Origin: Endozoicomonas sp. G2_2
Lineage (GTDB): Bacteria; Pseudomonadota; Gammaproteobacteria; Nevskiales; Salinisphaeraceae
NCBI RefSeq assembly: GCF_017744135.1
Contig: NZ_JAGHQU010000006.1
Location: 124,001 to 188,000 of the forward strand
Length of the DNA: 64,000 bases
Direction: 5' to 3'
Under the pieces are notes generated by a model. The model did not search any database. It was not told the DNA's origin and was given only the letters and a program-made list of their open reading frames with translations. Made by a program: the position numbers and the translations under genes. Each line of letters opens with the position of its first letter. Within the stretch, counting starts at the first letter, position 1. Of the stretch, positions 1 through 9,415 are shown piece after piece.

Positions 1-189
1 CAGGTCGGCCGCGGAATGCACGCCATCGGCGATCAGCGACTGCGAATGGCCGAGAAACCCCACCACGATCTTGACCAGCGCCAACGGCAGATTGACGAAC
101 GCCCCGACCAGGGTCGCCCGCTGCTTGGCGCGAAAATCGGCCTTGCTCTGGCGATGGGCCGCGGCGGAATGAACATGCGGTTGGGTCAT
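1..189 (-). CDS. Cation diffusion facilitator (CDF) transporter, N-terminal part
   Basis: Only the first 63 codons are in the window; the gene runs off the left edge. The frame opens with ATG at 187-189 and encodes a His-containing, basic cytoplasmic start, then a hydrophobic segment with VGFLGHSQSLIADGVHSAADL-type sequence. The S-x-S-L-I-A-D-G-x-H-S-x-x-D pattern in membrane helix 1-2 is typical of CDF metal/proton antiporters, which export divalent cations such as zinc or iron from the cytoplasm; the Asp and His residues belong to the metal path. Metal specificity cannot be told from this fragment. It is transcribed leftward, like queH beside it. Confidence 0.85.
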   Translation of the reverse strand, partial: MTQPHVHSAAAHRQSKADFRAKQRATLVGAFVNLPLALVKIVVGFLGHSQSLIADGVHSAADL

Positions 190-334
190 GAAGCAATTAT
201 AAGTGGCGCGCGCCGGCGGCGCCCGCGCGCGTTGGCGTTGTACACGAGCATGCCCTGCGCCAGGCGCGGCTCGGGCGTTTCGACCGCGCCGCGCAGCGGC
301 AAGGGCCTGCTACCCGGCGAGCCGGCGTGTCAGC

Positions 335-1060
335 CTAGCGCTCGCTGTCGTTGAGCGCGGGGTATTCGCCGCGACCGGGGATATTGCTCTTGAGCGCCTC
401 GCGACCATAGAACTTGATGCCCTTCTGGATGCGCGGGCGGCCCGACGCCGTGCGATGACGATTGGTGTCGCGTAGGCTGTAGACGCAGCCGCAGTATTCC
501 TGCTGGTAGAAGGCCTCGCGTTTGGCGATCTCGATCATGCGGGCCGCGCCGCCCTGCTTGCGCCAGTTCAAGGTCCAGTAGGTGACATCGTCATAGCGGT
601 TGGCTGCGCGCACGCCGGCCTCGTTGATCTGGGCCATGTTCTTCCAGCGCGAGATGCCGAGCGTGCTCGATACCAGCCCATAGCCGTGCTCGGCTGCATA
701 CAGCGCGGTCCGCTCGAAGCGCATGTCGAAACATACGGTGCAGCGGCGCCCGCGCTCGGGCTCGTTCTCAAGCCCGCGAATACGGTCGAACCAGTTGTCG
801 GTGTCGTAGTCGCCGTCGATATGCGGAATGCCGAGCTGCTCGCAGTAGCGGATGTCCTCCGCCTTGCGCATCTCGTATTCCTGCACCGGGTGGATGTTCG
901 GATTGTAGAAATACACCGTCACGTCGATGCCGGACGCCTTGACCGCCGCCAGCACTTCGCCGGCGCAGGGCGCGCAGCAGGAATGCATGAGCAGCTTCGC
1001 GTCGGAATCGGGTGGTTCGAGCTCCGGGCGTTCGTACTGATCGAGACTGTAGCGGTTCAT
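335..1060 (-). CDS. queH: Epoxyqueuosine reductase QueH
   Basis: 241-residue protein of the QueH (DUF208) family, which carries out the last step of queuosine synthesis by reducing epoxyqueuosine in tRNA to queuosine; it is the non-homologous alternative to QueG. Visible signatures are the N-terminal cysteine motif HSCCAPC (around residue 26), a middle cysteine pair in [10 protein letters not shown], and a late CGC motif in [10 protein letters not shown], the set expected to hold an iron-sulfur cluster and a nearby metal. The ATG at 1058-1060 was chosen because it leaves a normal-length N terminus; the frame stays open about 33 codons further upstream, but that part is basic and unlike the family. 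Monocistronic by appearance. Confidence 0.93.
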   Translation of the reverse strand: MNRYSLDQYERPELEPPDSDAKLLMHSCCAPCAGEVLAAVKASGIDVTVYFYNPNIHPVQEYEMRKAEDIRYCEQLGIPHIDGDYDTDNWFDRIRGLENEPERGRRCTVCFDMRFERTALYAAEHGYGLVSSTLGISRWKNMAQINEAGVRAANRYDDVTYWTLNWRKQGGAARMIEIAKREAFYQQEYCGCVYSLRDTNRHRTASGRPRIQKGIKFYGREALKSNIPGRGEYPALNDSER

Positions 1061-1141
1061 GGCCGTGCGGTACTGCGATGCGATAATGGCGCGTATTGTC
1101 CGGTTTTGACCCCGCCTCGTCCACGCGGGGCGCTTTCGAGG

Positions 1142-1462
1142 ATGCAACGTATGCGACAAGGCAGCCTGGTGATGGCAATGATCTGGATGGCGGTGCTTTC
1201 GCTGCTGCTGTTCTGGCTGCCGCTGTTCGGCCCGCTGATTGCGGGCTTCGTCGGCGGACGTACCGCCGGCAGTGCGTCGCGCGGCCTGCTGGCTGCCGTG
1301 TTGCCGGCCGCCGTGCTGTGCTTCGTGCTGATCGGCGCCGGCACCGCGCTCGCCGGTCTACCGCTGATCGGCATCATCGCGAGCGCGAGCCTGTTTCTGC
1401 TGATCGTGGTACAGAGCCTGCCGCTGCTCGTCGGCGCCCTGCTCGGCGGTCTGAGCGTCTAG
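1142..1462 (+). CDS. Small hydrophobic membrane protein, function unknown
   Basis: About 106 residues, almost wholly hydrophobic, with three to four likely membrane helices and a glycine-rich [14 protein letters not shown] stretch between the first two. That stretch resembles small membrane proteins of unknown function such as DUF5518-like proteins, but I cannot assign it firmly. Start is uncertain: ATG codons occur at 1142, 1151 and 1172, and the last gives a protein that begins directly at the first helix. It lies divergently from queH with only about 80 bases between the two starts, so a shared divergent promoter region is likely. Confidence 0.6.
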   Translation: MQRMRQGSLVMAMIWMAVLSLLLFWLPLFGPLIAGFVGGRTAGSASRGLLAAVLPAAVLCFVLIGAGTALAGLPLIGIIASASLFLLIVVQSLPLLVGALLGGLSV

Positions 1463-1494
1463 ACGCCGCGCGTTCTCCTCGCCGGAGACCTCAC

Positions 1495-1526
1495 AAAAAA
1501 AAGCCCCGGTCATCGACCGGGGCTTT
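1495..1526 (-). terminator. Rho-independent terminator of the ectABC operon
   Basis: A perfect 9-bp GC-rich stem (1503-1511 with 1515-1523) and a 3-base loop, extended by A/T pairs. Read on the minus strand it is followed by a run of eight T (complement of 1495-1502). It sits 24 bases after the ectC stop codon. Only three T follow the stem on the plus strand, so it terminates mainly leftward transcripts. Confidence 0.9.
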
Positions 1527-1549
1527 CGATGCTGAATCACGCCGCGTGA

Positions 1550-1939
1550 TCAGTCTTCCGGCGGCACATAGGCGCCGTCCGCGTCGTGGGTCTCGCGACC
1601 CGTGACCGGCGGGTTGAAAGCACAGACCAGCTTGAGCTCGGTCTTGGCCTTGAGCGTGTGCTTGTCGTGGTTGTCGAGCGCGTACACGGTGCCCGGCTCG
1701 ATCTTGTGCTCTTCGCCGGTGTCCCGGTTCACGAGCGTGCCTTCACCCTTGTAGCAGAACACGGCTTCGAGGTGGTGCTTGTACCACATGTCGAACTCGA
1801 GCCCCGGCGGGAAGGTCGTCTCGTGGAACGAAAAGCCCATGTTGTCGCTCTTGAGCAACCAGCGAACACTGGTCCAGCCATCCTTGCTGATGACTTCGCG
1901 ATCGGTACCACGCAGGTCTTCGGTGCGGACGATTTTCAT
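1550..1939 (-). CDS. ectC: L-ectoine synthase EctC
   Basis: 129-residue cupin-fold enzyme that cyclises N-gamma-acetyl-L-2,4-diaminobutyrate to ectoine, the last step of ectoine synthesis in the cytoplasm. Full family length. Recognisable features are the start MKIVRTEDLRGTDREV, the metal/substrate region with MWYKHHLEAVFC (residues 72-83), the cupin strand GEGTLVNRDTGE, and the end LVCAFNPPVTGRETHD. The start has a strong ribosome site (AAGGAG, 5 bases before ATG). It is the last gene of ectA-ectB-ectC; a 71-base gap with a small hairpin (1975-1981 with 1994-2000) separates it from ectB. No ectD hydroxylase is next to it, so this locus alone yields ectoine and not hydroxyectoine. Confidence 0.97.
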   Translation of the reverse strand: MKIVRTEDLRGTDREVISKDGWTSVRWLLKSDNMGFSFHETTFPPGLEFDMWYKHHLEAVFCYKGEGTLVNRDTGEEHKIEPGTVYALDNHDKHTLKAKTELKLVCAFNPPVTGRETHDADGAYVPPED

Positions 1940-2010
1940 GCAATCTCCTTAATGGTTAGTCGGACGAGTTGTACGCCGTTGCCATGCATATGACAACGGC
2001 TTGCGGTCGA

Positions 2011-3288
2011 TTACGCCGCGCCCTGGGTCAGCCCGTGCTTCTCGAGCACCGCCTGCAGCGCCGTCGCAACGATATCCAGACCTTCGTCGATATCCGCGTC
2101 GGCGGTGTTCACGGCCTGCATGAACTTGATCACGCTGTCACGGGGACCGGCGGTTTCCAGCAGCAGTTTGTGCTTGAAGCACTCGGCCGCCACTTCATCG
2201 GCGATCTCGGCAATTTCGCAGTCCACGCCGATGAACATGCCGCGGCCGCGCACTTCGGCGTTGAAGCCGGGGTGGCTGTCGACGATCTCGTTCAGGCGCT
2301 TGCGCATGTGCTCGCCCTTGCGAAGGATTTCCTTCTCGAAGGCGTCGTCGCGCCAGTAGTGATTGATCGCCGCCACGGCCGTCACGAAGGCGTGGTTGTT
2401 GCCGCGGAACGTGCCGTTGTGCTCGCCCGGCTCCCAGATATCGAGATCCGGGCGGATCATGGTGATCGCCAGCGGCAGACCGAAGCCCGACAGCGACTTC
2501 GACACGGTGATGATGTCCGGCTTGATGCCCGACGGCTCAAACGAGAAGAACGGGCCGGTACGGCCGACACCCGCCTGAATGTCGTCGACGATGAGCAGCA
2601 TGTCGTTCTCGCGACAGATGCGCTCGATCTCGCGCAGCCACTCGTCGCTGGCGACATTGATGCCACCCTCGCCCTGCACCGTTTCCAGGATCACCGCAGC
2701 CGGCTTTTCAAGCCCGCTGGAGCCATCCTTGAGCATGTACTCGAGATCGGCCGCGGTATCGCGCCCGTCGCGGAAGTAATCGCAGAACGGCAGCGAGCGG
2801 GTGTCCTGCAGGTTGACCCCGGCGCCACCACGCTTGGAGGAGTTACCGGTCACGGCGAGCGCACCCAGCGTCATGCCGTGGTAGCCGTCGGTGAAGCACA
2901 GCACACCGCTGCGGCCCTTGACCTTGCGCGCGATCTTGAGCGCGGCTTCCACGGCGTTGGTGCCGGTCGGTCCGGGGAATTGGATCTTGTAGTCCATGCC
3001 GCGCGGTTTCATGATCACTTCCTCGAAGGTTTCGAGGAATTTGACCTTCTCCGCGGTCGCCATATCGAGGCCATGGCAGATGTTGTCGCCCTGGATATAG
3101 TCCAGCAGCGCGGCCTTCATCACCTCGTCGTTATGACCGTAGTTGAGTGCGCCGGCGCCGCCGAAGAAATCGAGATAGACGTCGCCTTTGTCGTCGGTCA
3201 TGCGGTTGCCCTTGGCGGTCGTGAAGACCGTGGGAAAACCGCGCACATAACCGCGCACTTCGGATTCAAGACGATTGATGGTTTCCAT
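2011..3288 (-). CDS. ectB: Diaminobutyrate--2-oxoglutarate transaminase EctB
   Basis: 425-residue class-III PLP aminotransferase that converts aspartate-semialdehyde and glutamate to L-2,4-diaminobutyrate, the first dedicated step of ectoine synthesis. Motifs in order: METINRLESEVRGYVR at the start, the substrate loop GGAGALNYGHN, PGPTGTNAVEAALK, the GYHGMTLGALAVTGN region, the D-D-I-Q-A-G-VGRTG cofactor segment, and the Schiff-base lysine in TVSKSLSGFG. Length and start match the family, and AGGAG stands 6 bases before the ATG. It lies between ectA and ectC on the minus strand, with 66 bases to ectA. Confidence 0.97.
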   Translation of the reverse strand: METINRLESEVRGYVRGFPTVFTTAKGNRMTDDKGDVYLDFFGGAGALNYGHNDEVMKAALLDYIQGDNICHGLDMATAEKVKFLETFEEVIMKPRGMDYKIQFPGPTGTNAVEAALKIARKVKGRSGVLCFTDGYHGMTLGALAVTGNSSKRGGAGVNLQDTRSLPFCDYFRDGRDTAADLEYMLKDGSSGLEKPAAVILETVQGEGGINVASDEWLREIERICRENDMLLIVDDIQAGVGRTGPFFSFEPSGIKPDIITVSKSLSGFGLPLAITMIRPDLDIWEPGEHNGTFRGNNHAFVTAVAAINHYWRDDAFEKEILRKGEHMRKRLNEIVDSHPGFNAEVRGRGMFIGVDCEIAEIADEVAAECFKHKLLLETAGPRDSVIKFMQAVNTADADIDEGLDIVATALQAVLEKHGLTQGAA

Positions 3289-3354
3289 AACTTCTCCTGA
3301 GCTCGTTGCTCGGGTGTTTATAACGCGTAATGAATAGGGTGTCGGGCGCGCGAA

Positions 3355-3894
3355 TCAGTCCCGGGACGGCACGGCTGCCGGATCGATCGGCCCGATACGA
3401 AACAGGATCTCCGGCTCGTGGGGTTCACCGTCATCGTCGCCGAAGAGTTCGCTGCCAAACAGTTCGTCTTCCTCGCACTGCGTGCCGAGTTTCTTGGCGA
3501 GGCCGCGAAACAGCGCCATGGAGGCGTCGTTGCTGGGGCCTACGGTGGTATCGAGATAGCGCACATGGCTGCAGGCCGGGCGACGCAGGATCTCGTAGAG
3601 CATGCGCGTGGCCAGACCCTTGCCGCGGCCGGCCTCGGCGACGCCGACCTGCCAGACGAATACCGTGTCCGGCTTTTCGGGCGGGCAGTAGGCCGATATG
3701 AAACCGGCCAGCTGGTCGCCGACTTCGGCGATCACGCTGGTCTGCGAATAGTGTTCGCCAACCAGCAGATAGGCATAAACGGAGTTGACATCGAGCACGC
3801 CGGTATCGCGTACCAGGCGAACGATGTCGGCCCCATCTTCCTTCAGGGGCGAGCGGAATTTGACCTCTTGCGAGGCCCTATCTATTTCGGGAAT
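3355..3894 (-). CDS. ectA: L-2,4-diaminobutyrate acetyltransferase EctA (start codon uncertain)
   Basis: GNAT-fold enzyme that acetylates L-2,4-diaminobutyrate, second step of ectoine synthesis. Family hallmarks are LDVNSVYAYLLV, VWQVGVAEAGRGKGLATRML (acetyl-CoA binding) and the end LFRIGPIDP. The first GTG in frame (3796-3798) falls at LDVNSVY and would cut off about 30 conserved residues, including FRSPLKEDGADIVRLVRDTG, which matches the known EctA N terminus. Yet from that GTG back to the in-frame TAA at 3925-3927 there is no ATG, GTG or TTG, and no ribosome site, unlike ectB and ectC. An ATT at 3892-3894 (used here, 179 residues) or ATA at 3883-3885 are possible rare starts. An ATG at 3923-3925 lies one frame off and would need a one-base shift. 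Function is certain; the 5' end is not. Confidence 0.85.
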   Translation of the reverse strand: MPEIDRASQEVKFRSPLKEDGADIVRLVRDTGVLDVNSVYAYLLVGEHYSQTSVIAEVGDQLAGFISAYCPPEKPDTVFVWQVGVAEAGRGKGLATRMLYEILRRPACSHVRYLDTTVGPSNDASMALFRGLAKKLGTQCEEDELFGSELFGDDDGEPHEPEILFRIGPIDPAAVPSRD

Positions 3895-3923
3895 AGCATT
3901 AACGTCGGTTTTGGTTTGACGGC

Positions 3924-3962
3924 ATTATAACGGCTCGCGAGAACTTTTTCTTATCGCGAGCC
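3924..3962 (-). promoter_or_regulatory. Putative ectA promoter with 9-bp inverted repeat
   Basis: On the minus strand a perfect TATAAT (-10) occupies 3929-3924. Directly upstream, two bases away, is a perfect 9-bp inverted repeat, GGCTCGCGA / TCGCGAGCC (3932-3940 and 3954-3962), with an AT-rich 13-base centre covering the -35 region. No good TTGACA is present. This is the layout of a regulated promoter with an operator over the -35 site, but the repeat could also be a hairpin after carB. Confidence 0.5.
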
Positions 3963-3965
3963 TGC

Positions 3966-3998
3966 CACGGCGTGGCGGGTTCGACACCCGCGCCACGC
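3966..3998. terminator. GC-rich hairpin between carB and ectA
   Basis: The sequence GGCGTGGCGGGT / ACCCGCGCCACGCC forms a long stem with a small bulge just past the carB stop. On the plus strand it is followed by TTTTT, on the minus strand (the direction of carB) there is no T-run. It probably ends or protects the carB transcript, but a textbook terminator in the carB direction is not seen. Confidence 0.45.
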
Positions 3999-4009
3999 CT
4001 TTTTCCGCC

Positions 4010-7000
4010 TCAGGCCGCGGCGATATCCGCCTGCAGCGCCTGCAGCGAGTACACCTGCGACGCGCGATCGTCGGTCAGCGCCGTGCAGCTGGCCTGACCG
4101 CCGGCGATGGTCGTGAAATACGCCACCTTGTAGCGCAGCGCGGTGATACGGATCGAACGCGATTCCTCGATCGCCCGCTTCCCTTCGGTGGTGTTGACCA
4201 CCAGCTGGATCTCGCCGTTCTTGATCATGTCGACGATATGCGGGCGGCCTTCCTTGACCTTGTTGACCACCGCACAGTCGATACCGGCGTCGGCGATCGC
4301 CGCCGCGGTCCCGTGCGTCGCCACGATTCGGAAACCGGCGTTGACGAGTTCGCCGGCGAGCTTCACGGCGTGCGGCTTGTCGGCGTCGCGAACGGTGATC
4401 AGGGCCGTGCCGCCTTCCGGCAGCCCGACGCCGCTGGCCAGCTGCGACTTGGCGAACGCCTCGCCGAAAGTACGGCCCACGCCCATGACTTCACCGGTGG
4501 ATTTCATTTCCGGGCCGAGCAGCGGGTCGACGGTCGGGAACTTGCTGAACGGAAACACCGCTTCCTTGACCGCGAAATGATCGATGCGCCGCTCGGCACC
4601 CACGTTCTGGCCGGCCAGCGGCTGGCCCACCATGCAACGCGCCGCGATCTTTGCCAGCGGCACGCCGGTGGCCTTGGATACGAACGGCACGGTGCGCGAG
4701 GCCCGCGGATTGACCTCGAGCAGATAGACGTCGCTACCGCGGATCGCGAACTGCACGTTCATCAGCCCCACCACGGACAACCCGCGCGCGAGTGCGGCGG
4801 TCTGGCGGCGTACCTCGTCCAGCACCTCGTTGCCCAGACTGTAGGGGGGCAGCGAGCAGGCCGAATCACCCGAGTGCACACCGGCCTGCTCGATATGCTC
4901 CATGATGCCGCCGATGAACACTTCGCTGCCGTCGCAGACCGCGTCCACATCCAGTTCGATCGCGTCTTCGAGGAAGCGATCCAGCAGCACCGGCGAATCT
5001 TCGGAGACCTTCACGGCCGCGGCCATGTACTGCTGCAGATCCTCCGGCTCGTAGACAATTTCCATGGCGCGACCGCCCAGCACGTAGGACGGACGCACGA
5101 CCATCGGAAAGCCGACCTCCTCGGCCAGGCGCATGGCCTCGGCTTCGGAGCGCGCGCTGCGGTTGGCCGGCTGTTTGAGGCCCAGCTTGTTGACCAGATT
5201 GAGGAACCGGTCGCGGTCTTCGGCCAGATCGATCGAATCCGGCGCGGTGCCGATGATCGGCGCGCCGGCGGCCTCCAGGCGCCGCGCCAGCTTGAGCGGG
5301 GTCTGGCCGCCGTACTGCACGATCACGCCCTTGGGCTTTTCGACATCGATGATCGACATCACGTCTTCGAACGTCAGCGGCTCGAAGTACAACCGGTCCG
5401 AGGTGTCGTAGTCGGTCGACACCGTTTCCGGGTTGCAGTTGACCATGATGGTCTCGTAGCCGTCTTCGCGCATGGCGAGCGCCGCGTGCACACAGCAATA
5501 GTCGAACTCGATGCCCTGCCCGATCCGGTTCGGCCCACCGCCGAGCACCATGATCTTGTCGCGGTCGCTCGGCGCGGCCTCGCATTCCTCGTCGTAGGAC
5601 GAATACTGATAGGCCGTGGCGGTCGGAAATTCGGCCGCGCAGGAGTCCACGCGCTTGTAGACCGGCACGATGTCGTGCTTCAGACGCGCACGGCGCACGG
5701 CGAATTCGTCGCAGCCCAGCAGATCGGCCAGGCGCAGATCGGAAAAACCCTTGCGCTTGTAGGCACGCAGGGTGTCGGCATCGATATCGCCGAGGGTCGA
5801 CTGCGTGAGCGCGGCCTCCATGGCGATAAGTTCCTCGATCTGGTCGAGGAACCACGGATCGATATGACAGAGCTGGTGCACTTCCTGGAGCGTGAAGCCG
5901 GCACGGAAGGCATCGGCGACATACCACAGCCGCTCGGCGCGCGGGGTCGAAAGTTCGCTGCGCAGCGTGTCTTTCGCCGCGTCGCTGGTCAGGTCCGTCA
6001 GCTTGGGCTCGAAGCCGTCGGAGCCGATCTCGAGACTGCGCATCGCCTTCTGCAGTGACTCCTGGAAGCTGCGCCCGATCGCCATCGCCTCGCCGACCGA
6101 TTTCATCTGCGTGGTCAGGCGATTGTCCGCGGTCGGGAACTTCTCGAAGGTGAAGCGCGGCATCTTGGTGACGACATAGTCGATCGACGGCTCGAACGAC
6201 GCCGGCGTCGCGCCGCCGGTGATCTCGTTGTTGAGTTCGTCGAGCGTGTAACCGACCGCCAGCTTGGCCGCGACCTTGGCGATGGGAAAGCCGGTCGCTT
6301 TCGATGCCAGCGCCGAGGAGCGCGACACGCGCGGATTCATCTCGATGATGATCATCTTGCCGTCGGCGGGGTTGATGGCGAACTGCACGTTCGAGCCGCC
6401 GGTGTCCACGCCGATCTTGCGCAGGCAGGCCAGCGAGGCGTCGCGCATGACCTGATACTCGCGGTCGGTCAGCGTCTGTGCCGGCGCCACGGTGATCGAA
6501 TCGCCGGTATGTACGCCCATCGCGTCGACGTTCTCGATCGCGCAGATGATGATGCAGTTGTCGGCGTGGTCACGCACGACCTCCATCTCGTATTCCTTCC
6601 AGCCGAGCACGCTCTGCTCGATCAGCACCTCGTTGGTCGGCGAAAGCTCGAGACCACGCGAAAGCAGGTCCTCGAATTCTTCGCGGTTGTAGGCGATGCC
6701 ACCGCCCGTGCCGCCGAGCGTGAACGACGGACGCATGATGATCGGGAACCCGATACGCGCCTGCACTTCGATGCCCTCGTCCATCGAATGCACGACCGCG
6801 GACTCCGGCGTGGCCAGGCCGATTTCGGTCATCGCCACGCGGAAGGCGCTGCGATCCTCGGCCATGTCGATGGCCTCCTGCGTCGCGCCGATCATCTCGA
6901 TGCCGTGCTTTTCCAGCACGCCCTTGTTGTAGAGATCGAGCGCGCAGTTGAGCGCGGTCTGACCGCCCATGGTGGGCAGCAGCGCGTCCGGCTTTTCGGC

Positions 7001-7237
7001 CTCGATGATGCGCTCGACCGTCTGCCAGGTGATCGGCTCGATATAGACCGCGTCCGCCGTCTCCGGATCGGTCATGATCGTGGCCGGATTCGAATTGACC
7101 AGGATCACCCGGAAACCCTCGTCCTTGAGGGCCTTGCAGGCCTGCATGCCCGAGTAGTCGAACTCGCAGGCCTGACCGATCACGATCGGGCCGGCGCCGA
7201 TGACGAGGATGGACTGAAGGTCTTGGCGTTTGGGCAT
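4010..7237 (-). CDS. carB: Carbamoyl-phosphate synthase large subunit CarB
   Basis: 1075 residues, standard length. It makes carbamoyl phosphate from bicarbonate, two ATP and ammonia passed from CarA, for arginine and pyrimidine synthesis. Two homologous ATP-grasp halves are visible: [17 protein letters not shown] at residue 14 with [13 protein letters not shown] and [18 protein letters not shown], then [17 protein letters not shown] with [14 protein letters not shown] and [18 protein letters not shown]. The C-terminal part ([13 protein letters not shown] onward) is the MGS-like allosteric domain. A 111-base gap separates it from carA and holds a 7-bp hairpin (7321-7327 with 7334-7340). It is the last gene of the grpE-to-carB run, and argF for the next arginine step lies at 43 kb. 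Confidence 0.98.
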   Translation of the reverse strand: MPKRQDLQSILVIGAGPIVIGQACEFDYSGMQACKALKDEGFRVILVNSNPATIMTDPETADAVYIEPITWQTVERIIEAEKPDALLPTMGGQTALNCALDLYNKGVLEKHGIEMIGATQEAIDMAEDRSAFRVAMTEIGLATPESAVVHSMDEGIEVQARIGFPIIMRPSFTLGGTGGGIAYNREEFEDLLSRGLELSPTNEVLIEQSVLGWKEYEMEVVRDHADNCIIICAIENVDAMGVHTGDSITVAPAQTLTDREYQVMRDASLACLRKIGVDTGGSNVQFAINPADGKMIIIEMNPRVSRSSALASKATGFPIAKVAAKLAVGYTLDELNNEITGGATPASFEPSIDYVVTKMPRFTFEKFPTADNRLTTQMKSVGEAMAIGRSFQESLQKAMRSLEIGSDGFEPKLTDLTSDAAKDTLRSELSTPRAERLWYVADAFRAGFTLQEVHQLCHIDPWFLDQIEELIAMEAALTQSTLGDIDADTLRAYKRKGFSDLRLADLLGCDEFAVRRARLKHDIVPVYKRVDSCAAEFPTATAYQYSSYDEECEAAPSDRDKIMVLGGGPNRIGQGIEFDYCCVHAALAMREDGYETIMVNCNPETVSTDYDTSDRLYFEPLTFEDVMSIIDVEKPKGVIVQYGGQTPLKLARRLEAAGAPIIGTAPDSIDLAEDRDRFLNLVNKLGLKQPANRSARSEAEAMRLAEEVGFPMVVRPSYVLGGRAMEIVYEPEDLQQYMAAAVKVSEDSPVLLDRFLEDAIELDVDAVCDGSEVFIGGIMEHIEQAGVHSGDSACSLPPYSLGNEVLDEVRRQTAALARGLSVVGLMNVQFAIRGSDVYLLEVNPRASRTVPFVSKATGVPLAKIAARCMVGQPLAGQNVGAERRIDHFAVKEAVFPFSKFPTVDPLLGPEMKSTGEVMGVGRTFGEAFAKSQLASGVGLPEGGTALITVRDADKPHAVKLAGELVNAGFRIVATHGTAAAIADAGIDCAVVNKVKEGRPHIVDMIKNGEIQLVVNTTEGKRAIEESRSIRITALRYKVAYFTTIAGGQASCTALTDDRASQVYSLQALQADIAAA

Positions 7238-7348
7238 AGCGTGCGTGCTCGGTTATCTGGCGCGCTCGTGCCGGCACCTTGCTTCAACGCCGGCAGCGCA
7301 TCGTCTTAAGTCACATTCGACGGCTGCATCACAGCAGCCGCGCGTTAT

Positions 7349-8521
7349 CTATCCGGCGCGGCGGGACGCCATGGCGCGTACGAAACGGTCGAACAGCGGT
7401 GCGACGTCGTGCGGGCCGGGGCTGGCTTCCGGATGCCCCTGGAACGAGAACACCGGCTTGCCGACGATCTCGATACCCTGCAGCGAGCCGTCAAACAGCG
7501 AACGATGCGTAACCCGCGCGGTTTCCGGCAGGCTCGCCTCGTCGATCGCGAAACCGTGGTTCTGGCTGGTGATCTGCACTTCGCCGCTGTCCACGTCCTG
7601 CACGGGGTGGTTCGCGCCGTGGTGGCCGAACTTCATCTTCAGGCTCTTGCCGCCGGCCGCGAGCCCGAGGATCTGGTGGCCGAGGCAGATACCGAGCGTC
7701 GGGAAGGCGCGGTCGATGAGTTCACGACAGGTCGCGATCGCGTAGTCGCAGGGCTCGGGATCGCCGGGCCCGTTAGCCAGCAGAACGCCGTCCACACCCA
7801 GCGCGAGCACCTCGTCGAGCGGCGTGCGCGGCGGCACTACCGTGACCTTGGCGCCGCAGTCCACCAGACGCCGCAGGATGTTGTACTTCACCCCGTAATC
7901 GTAGACCGCAACGTGATACTGCGCGGGCGCCGGCGCATGGCTGTCGTTCGGGCCAACCCAGCTGGGCTCGTCCCAGGTATAGATTTCGGTGGTGCCGGCG
8001 TCGGCGGCGAGATCGGCGCCCTTGAGGCCGGGAAAGGCGCGCGCCTGTTCGATCGCGGCGTCGGCGTCGATATCGTCGCCGGCAACAATACAGCCGTTCT
8101 GGGCGCCCTTTTCACGCAGCAGTCGCGTGAGCCGCCGGGTGTCGATATCGCCGATACCGACGATGCCGTTGTCTTCGAGATACTCGATCAGGCCGCCGCT
8201 GGCGCGCCAGTTGCTCTGGGCGCGCGGAATCTCGCGGATGATCAGACCGGCGGCCTGAACGCGATCGGACTCGATATCCTCGGGATTGGCGCCGGTATTG
8301 CCGATATGCGGATAGGTCAGCGTGACCATCTGCTGGCGATACGAGGGATCGGTCAGGATTTCCTGATAACCGGTCATGGCCGTATTGAAAACGACCTCTC
8401 CCACCGTCGTGCCGACGGCACCGATCGCACGACCTTGAAACAGGCTACCGTCTTCGAGCGCGAGCAGGGCTTTCGGGCGCAACAATGACTCCGGAATACG
8501 TTGGTCGGGGCGGGCCGTCAT
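7349..8521 (-). CDS. carA: Carbamoyl-phosphate synthase small subunit CarA
   Basis: 390 residues, the glutamine amidotransferase subunit that hydrolyses glutamine and channels ammonia to CarB. The N-terminal CPSase domain shows [14 protein letters not shown] and [17 protein letters not shown]. The C-terminal class-I glutaminase has the oxyanion loop [15 protein letters not shown], the nucleophile region [16 protein letters not shown] and the late histidine and glutamate in [13 protein letters not shown]. Start is ATG at 8519-8521 with only a weak ribosome site. A TATAAT on the minus strand at 8560-8555 may give the car genes their own promoter apart from the heat-shock genes upstream. Confidence 0.98.
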   Translation of the reverse strand: MTARPDQRIPESLLRPKALLALEDGSLFQGRAIGAVGTTVGEVVFNTAMTGYQEILTDPSYRQQMVTLTYPHIGNTGANPEDIESDRVQAAGLIIREIPRAQSNWRASGGLIEYLEDNGIVGIGDIDTRRLTRLLREKGAQNGCIVAGDDIDADAAIEQARAFPGLKGADLAADAGTTEIYTWDEPSWVGPNDSHAPAPAQYHVAVYDYGVKYNILRRLVDCGAKVTVVPPRTPLDEVLALGVDGVLLANGPGDPEPCDYAIATCRELIDRAFPTLGICLGHQILGLAAGGKSLKMKFGHHGANHPVQDVDSGEVQITSQNHGFAIDEASLPETARVTHRSLFDGSLQGIEIVGKPVFSFQGHPEASPGPHDVAPLFDRFVRAMASRRAG

Positions 8522-8554
8522 CCGATGAGCGAATTCGGCCGCAGGCGGCGCCGG

Positions 8555-8560
8555 ATTATA
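8555..8560 (-). promoter_or_regulatory. Putative -10 element before carA
   Basis: Perfect TATAAT on the minus strand, 34 bases before the carA ATG, within the short dapB-carA... intergenic stretch. No convincing -35 box is seen 16-18 bases upstream, so this is a weak call resting on the -10 match alone. Confidence 0.35.
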
Positions 8561-8586
8561 GCCGCTTCGATCGGCCGCGGCCAGCT

Positions 8587-9396
8587 TCAGTCGTCCTGAA
8601 GCCCGAGAACGTCGTTCATGTCGTAACGCCCCGGCGCCTTTTCGGCGGCCCAGCCGGCCGCGCGCATGGCGCCGCCCGCGAAGGTCTGGCGCGATGACGC
8701 CTTGTGCGAAATCTCGAGACGCTCACCGTCACCCGCGAAGAGCACGGTGTGTTCGCCGACGATGTCGCCGCCACGAATGGTCTGAAAGCCGATCGTCTCG
8801 CGCGCACGCTCGCCGGTGTGGCCCTGGCGTGCATAGACCGCGCAGTCGTCGAGATTGCGGCCGGTGGCGTCGGCCAGCACCTCGCCGATTCGCAGGGCGG
8901 TGCCCGACGGCGCGTCGACCTTGTGGCGATGATGCGCTTCGACGACTTCGATATCTACGCTGTCGCCCAGCGCTTTTGCCGCGGTTTCAAGAAGTTTTAG
9001 CGTCAAGTTAACGCCGGCGCTGAAGTTTGGCGCCATGACCACGGCAATCGTTGTCGCCGCGTCTTCGATACGCGCCAGCTGGTCCGCATCGAAACCGGTG
9101 GTACCGATCACCATGGCCGCGCCGCTGGCAACGCAATCGTCGAGCGCGGCCAAACAGGGCTCGGGCCGGGTGAAGTCGATCAGCACGTCGAACTGCGACG
9201 CGTCACGATCCTCGGCCGACGCAATCGCCACGTTTGCATCTTCGCCGGTGGCCAGACGCCCGGCGTCCTGGCCGATCGCTTCGCTGCCGGGCGCTTCGAA
9301 GGCCGCGGCCAGCGTAAGCGCTTCGCTGCGCTGGCATGCGATAACCAGTTCCCGGCCCATGCGCCCGGCAGCGCCGTTGATCGCGACTCGTGTCAT
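8587..9396 (-). CDS. dapB: 4-hydroxy-tetrahydrodipicolinate reductase DapB
   Basis: 269 residues. Reduces 4-hydroxy-tetrahydrodipicolinate with NAD(P)H in lysine and diaminopimelate synthesis. The Rossmann motif [11 protein letters not shown] is at residue 8, followed by [11 protein letters not shown], the signature [16 protein letters not shown] (catalytic His and Lys) and the tetramerisation/C-terminal end [12 protein letters not shown]. The chosen ATG (9394-9396) places the Rossmann motif at the usual distance; the frame is open upstream into dnaJ, but that region is out of family. It lies 19 bases after dnaJ, the order seen in Pseudomonas. Confidence 0.97.
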   Translation of the reverse strand: MTRVAINGAAGRMGRELVIACQRSEALTLAAAFEAPGSEAIGQDAGRLATGEDANVAIASAEDRDASQFDVLIDFTRPEPCLAALDDCVASGAAMVIGTTGFDADQLARIEDAATTIAVVMAPNFSAGVNLTLKLLETAAKALGDSVDIEVVEAHHRHKVDAPSGTALRIGEVLADATGRNLDDCAVYARQGHTGERARETIGFQTIRGGDIVGEHTVLFAGDGERLEISHKASSRQTFAGGAMRAAGWAAEKAPGRYDMNDVLGLQDD

Positions 9397-9415
9397 GGCG
9401 TACTCGCTTTCAGTC

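Noticed and set aside
3966-3998. T-arm-like GGGTTCGA sequence suggesting a tRNA fragment
   Set aside because: There is no anticodon arm or acceptor partner at the right distance; the sequence is simply one side of a GC-rich hairpin after carB.
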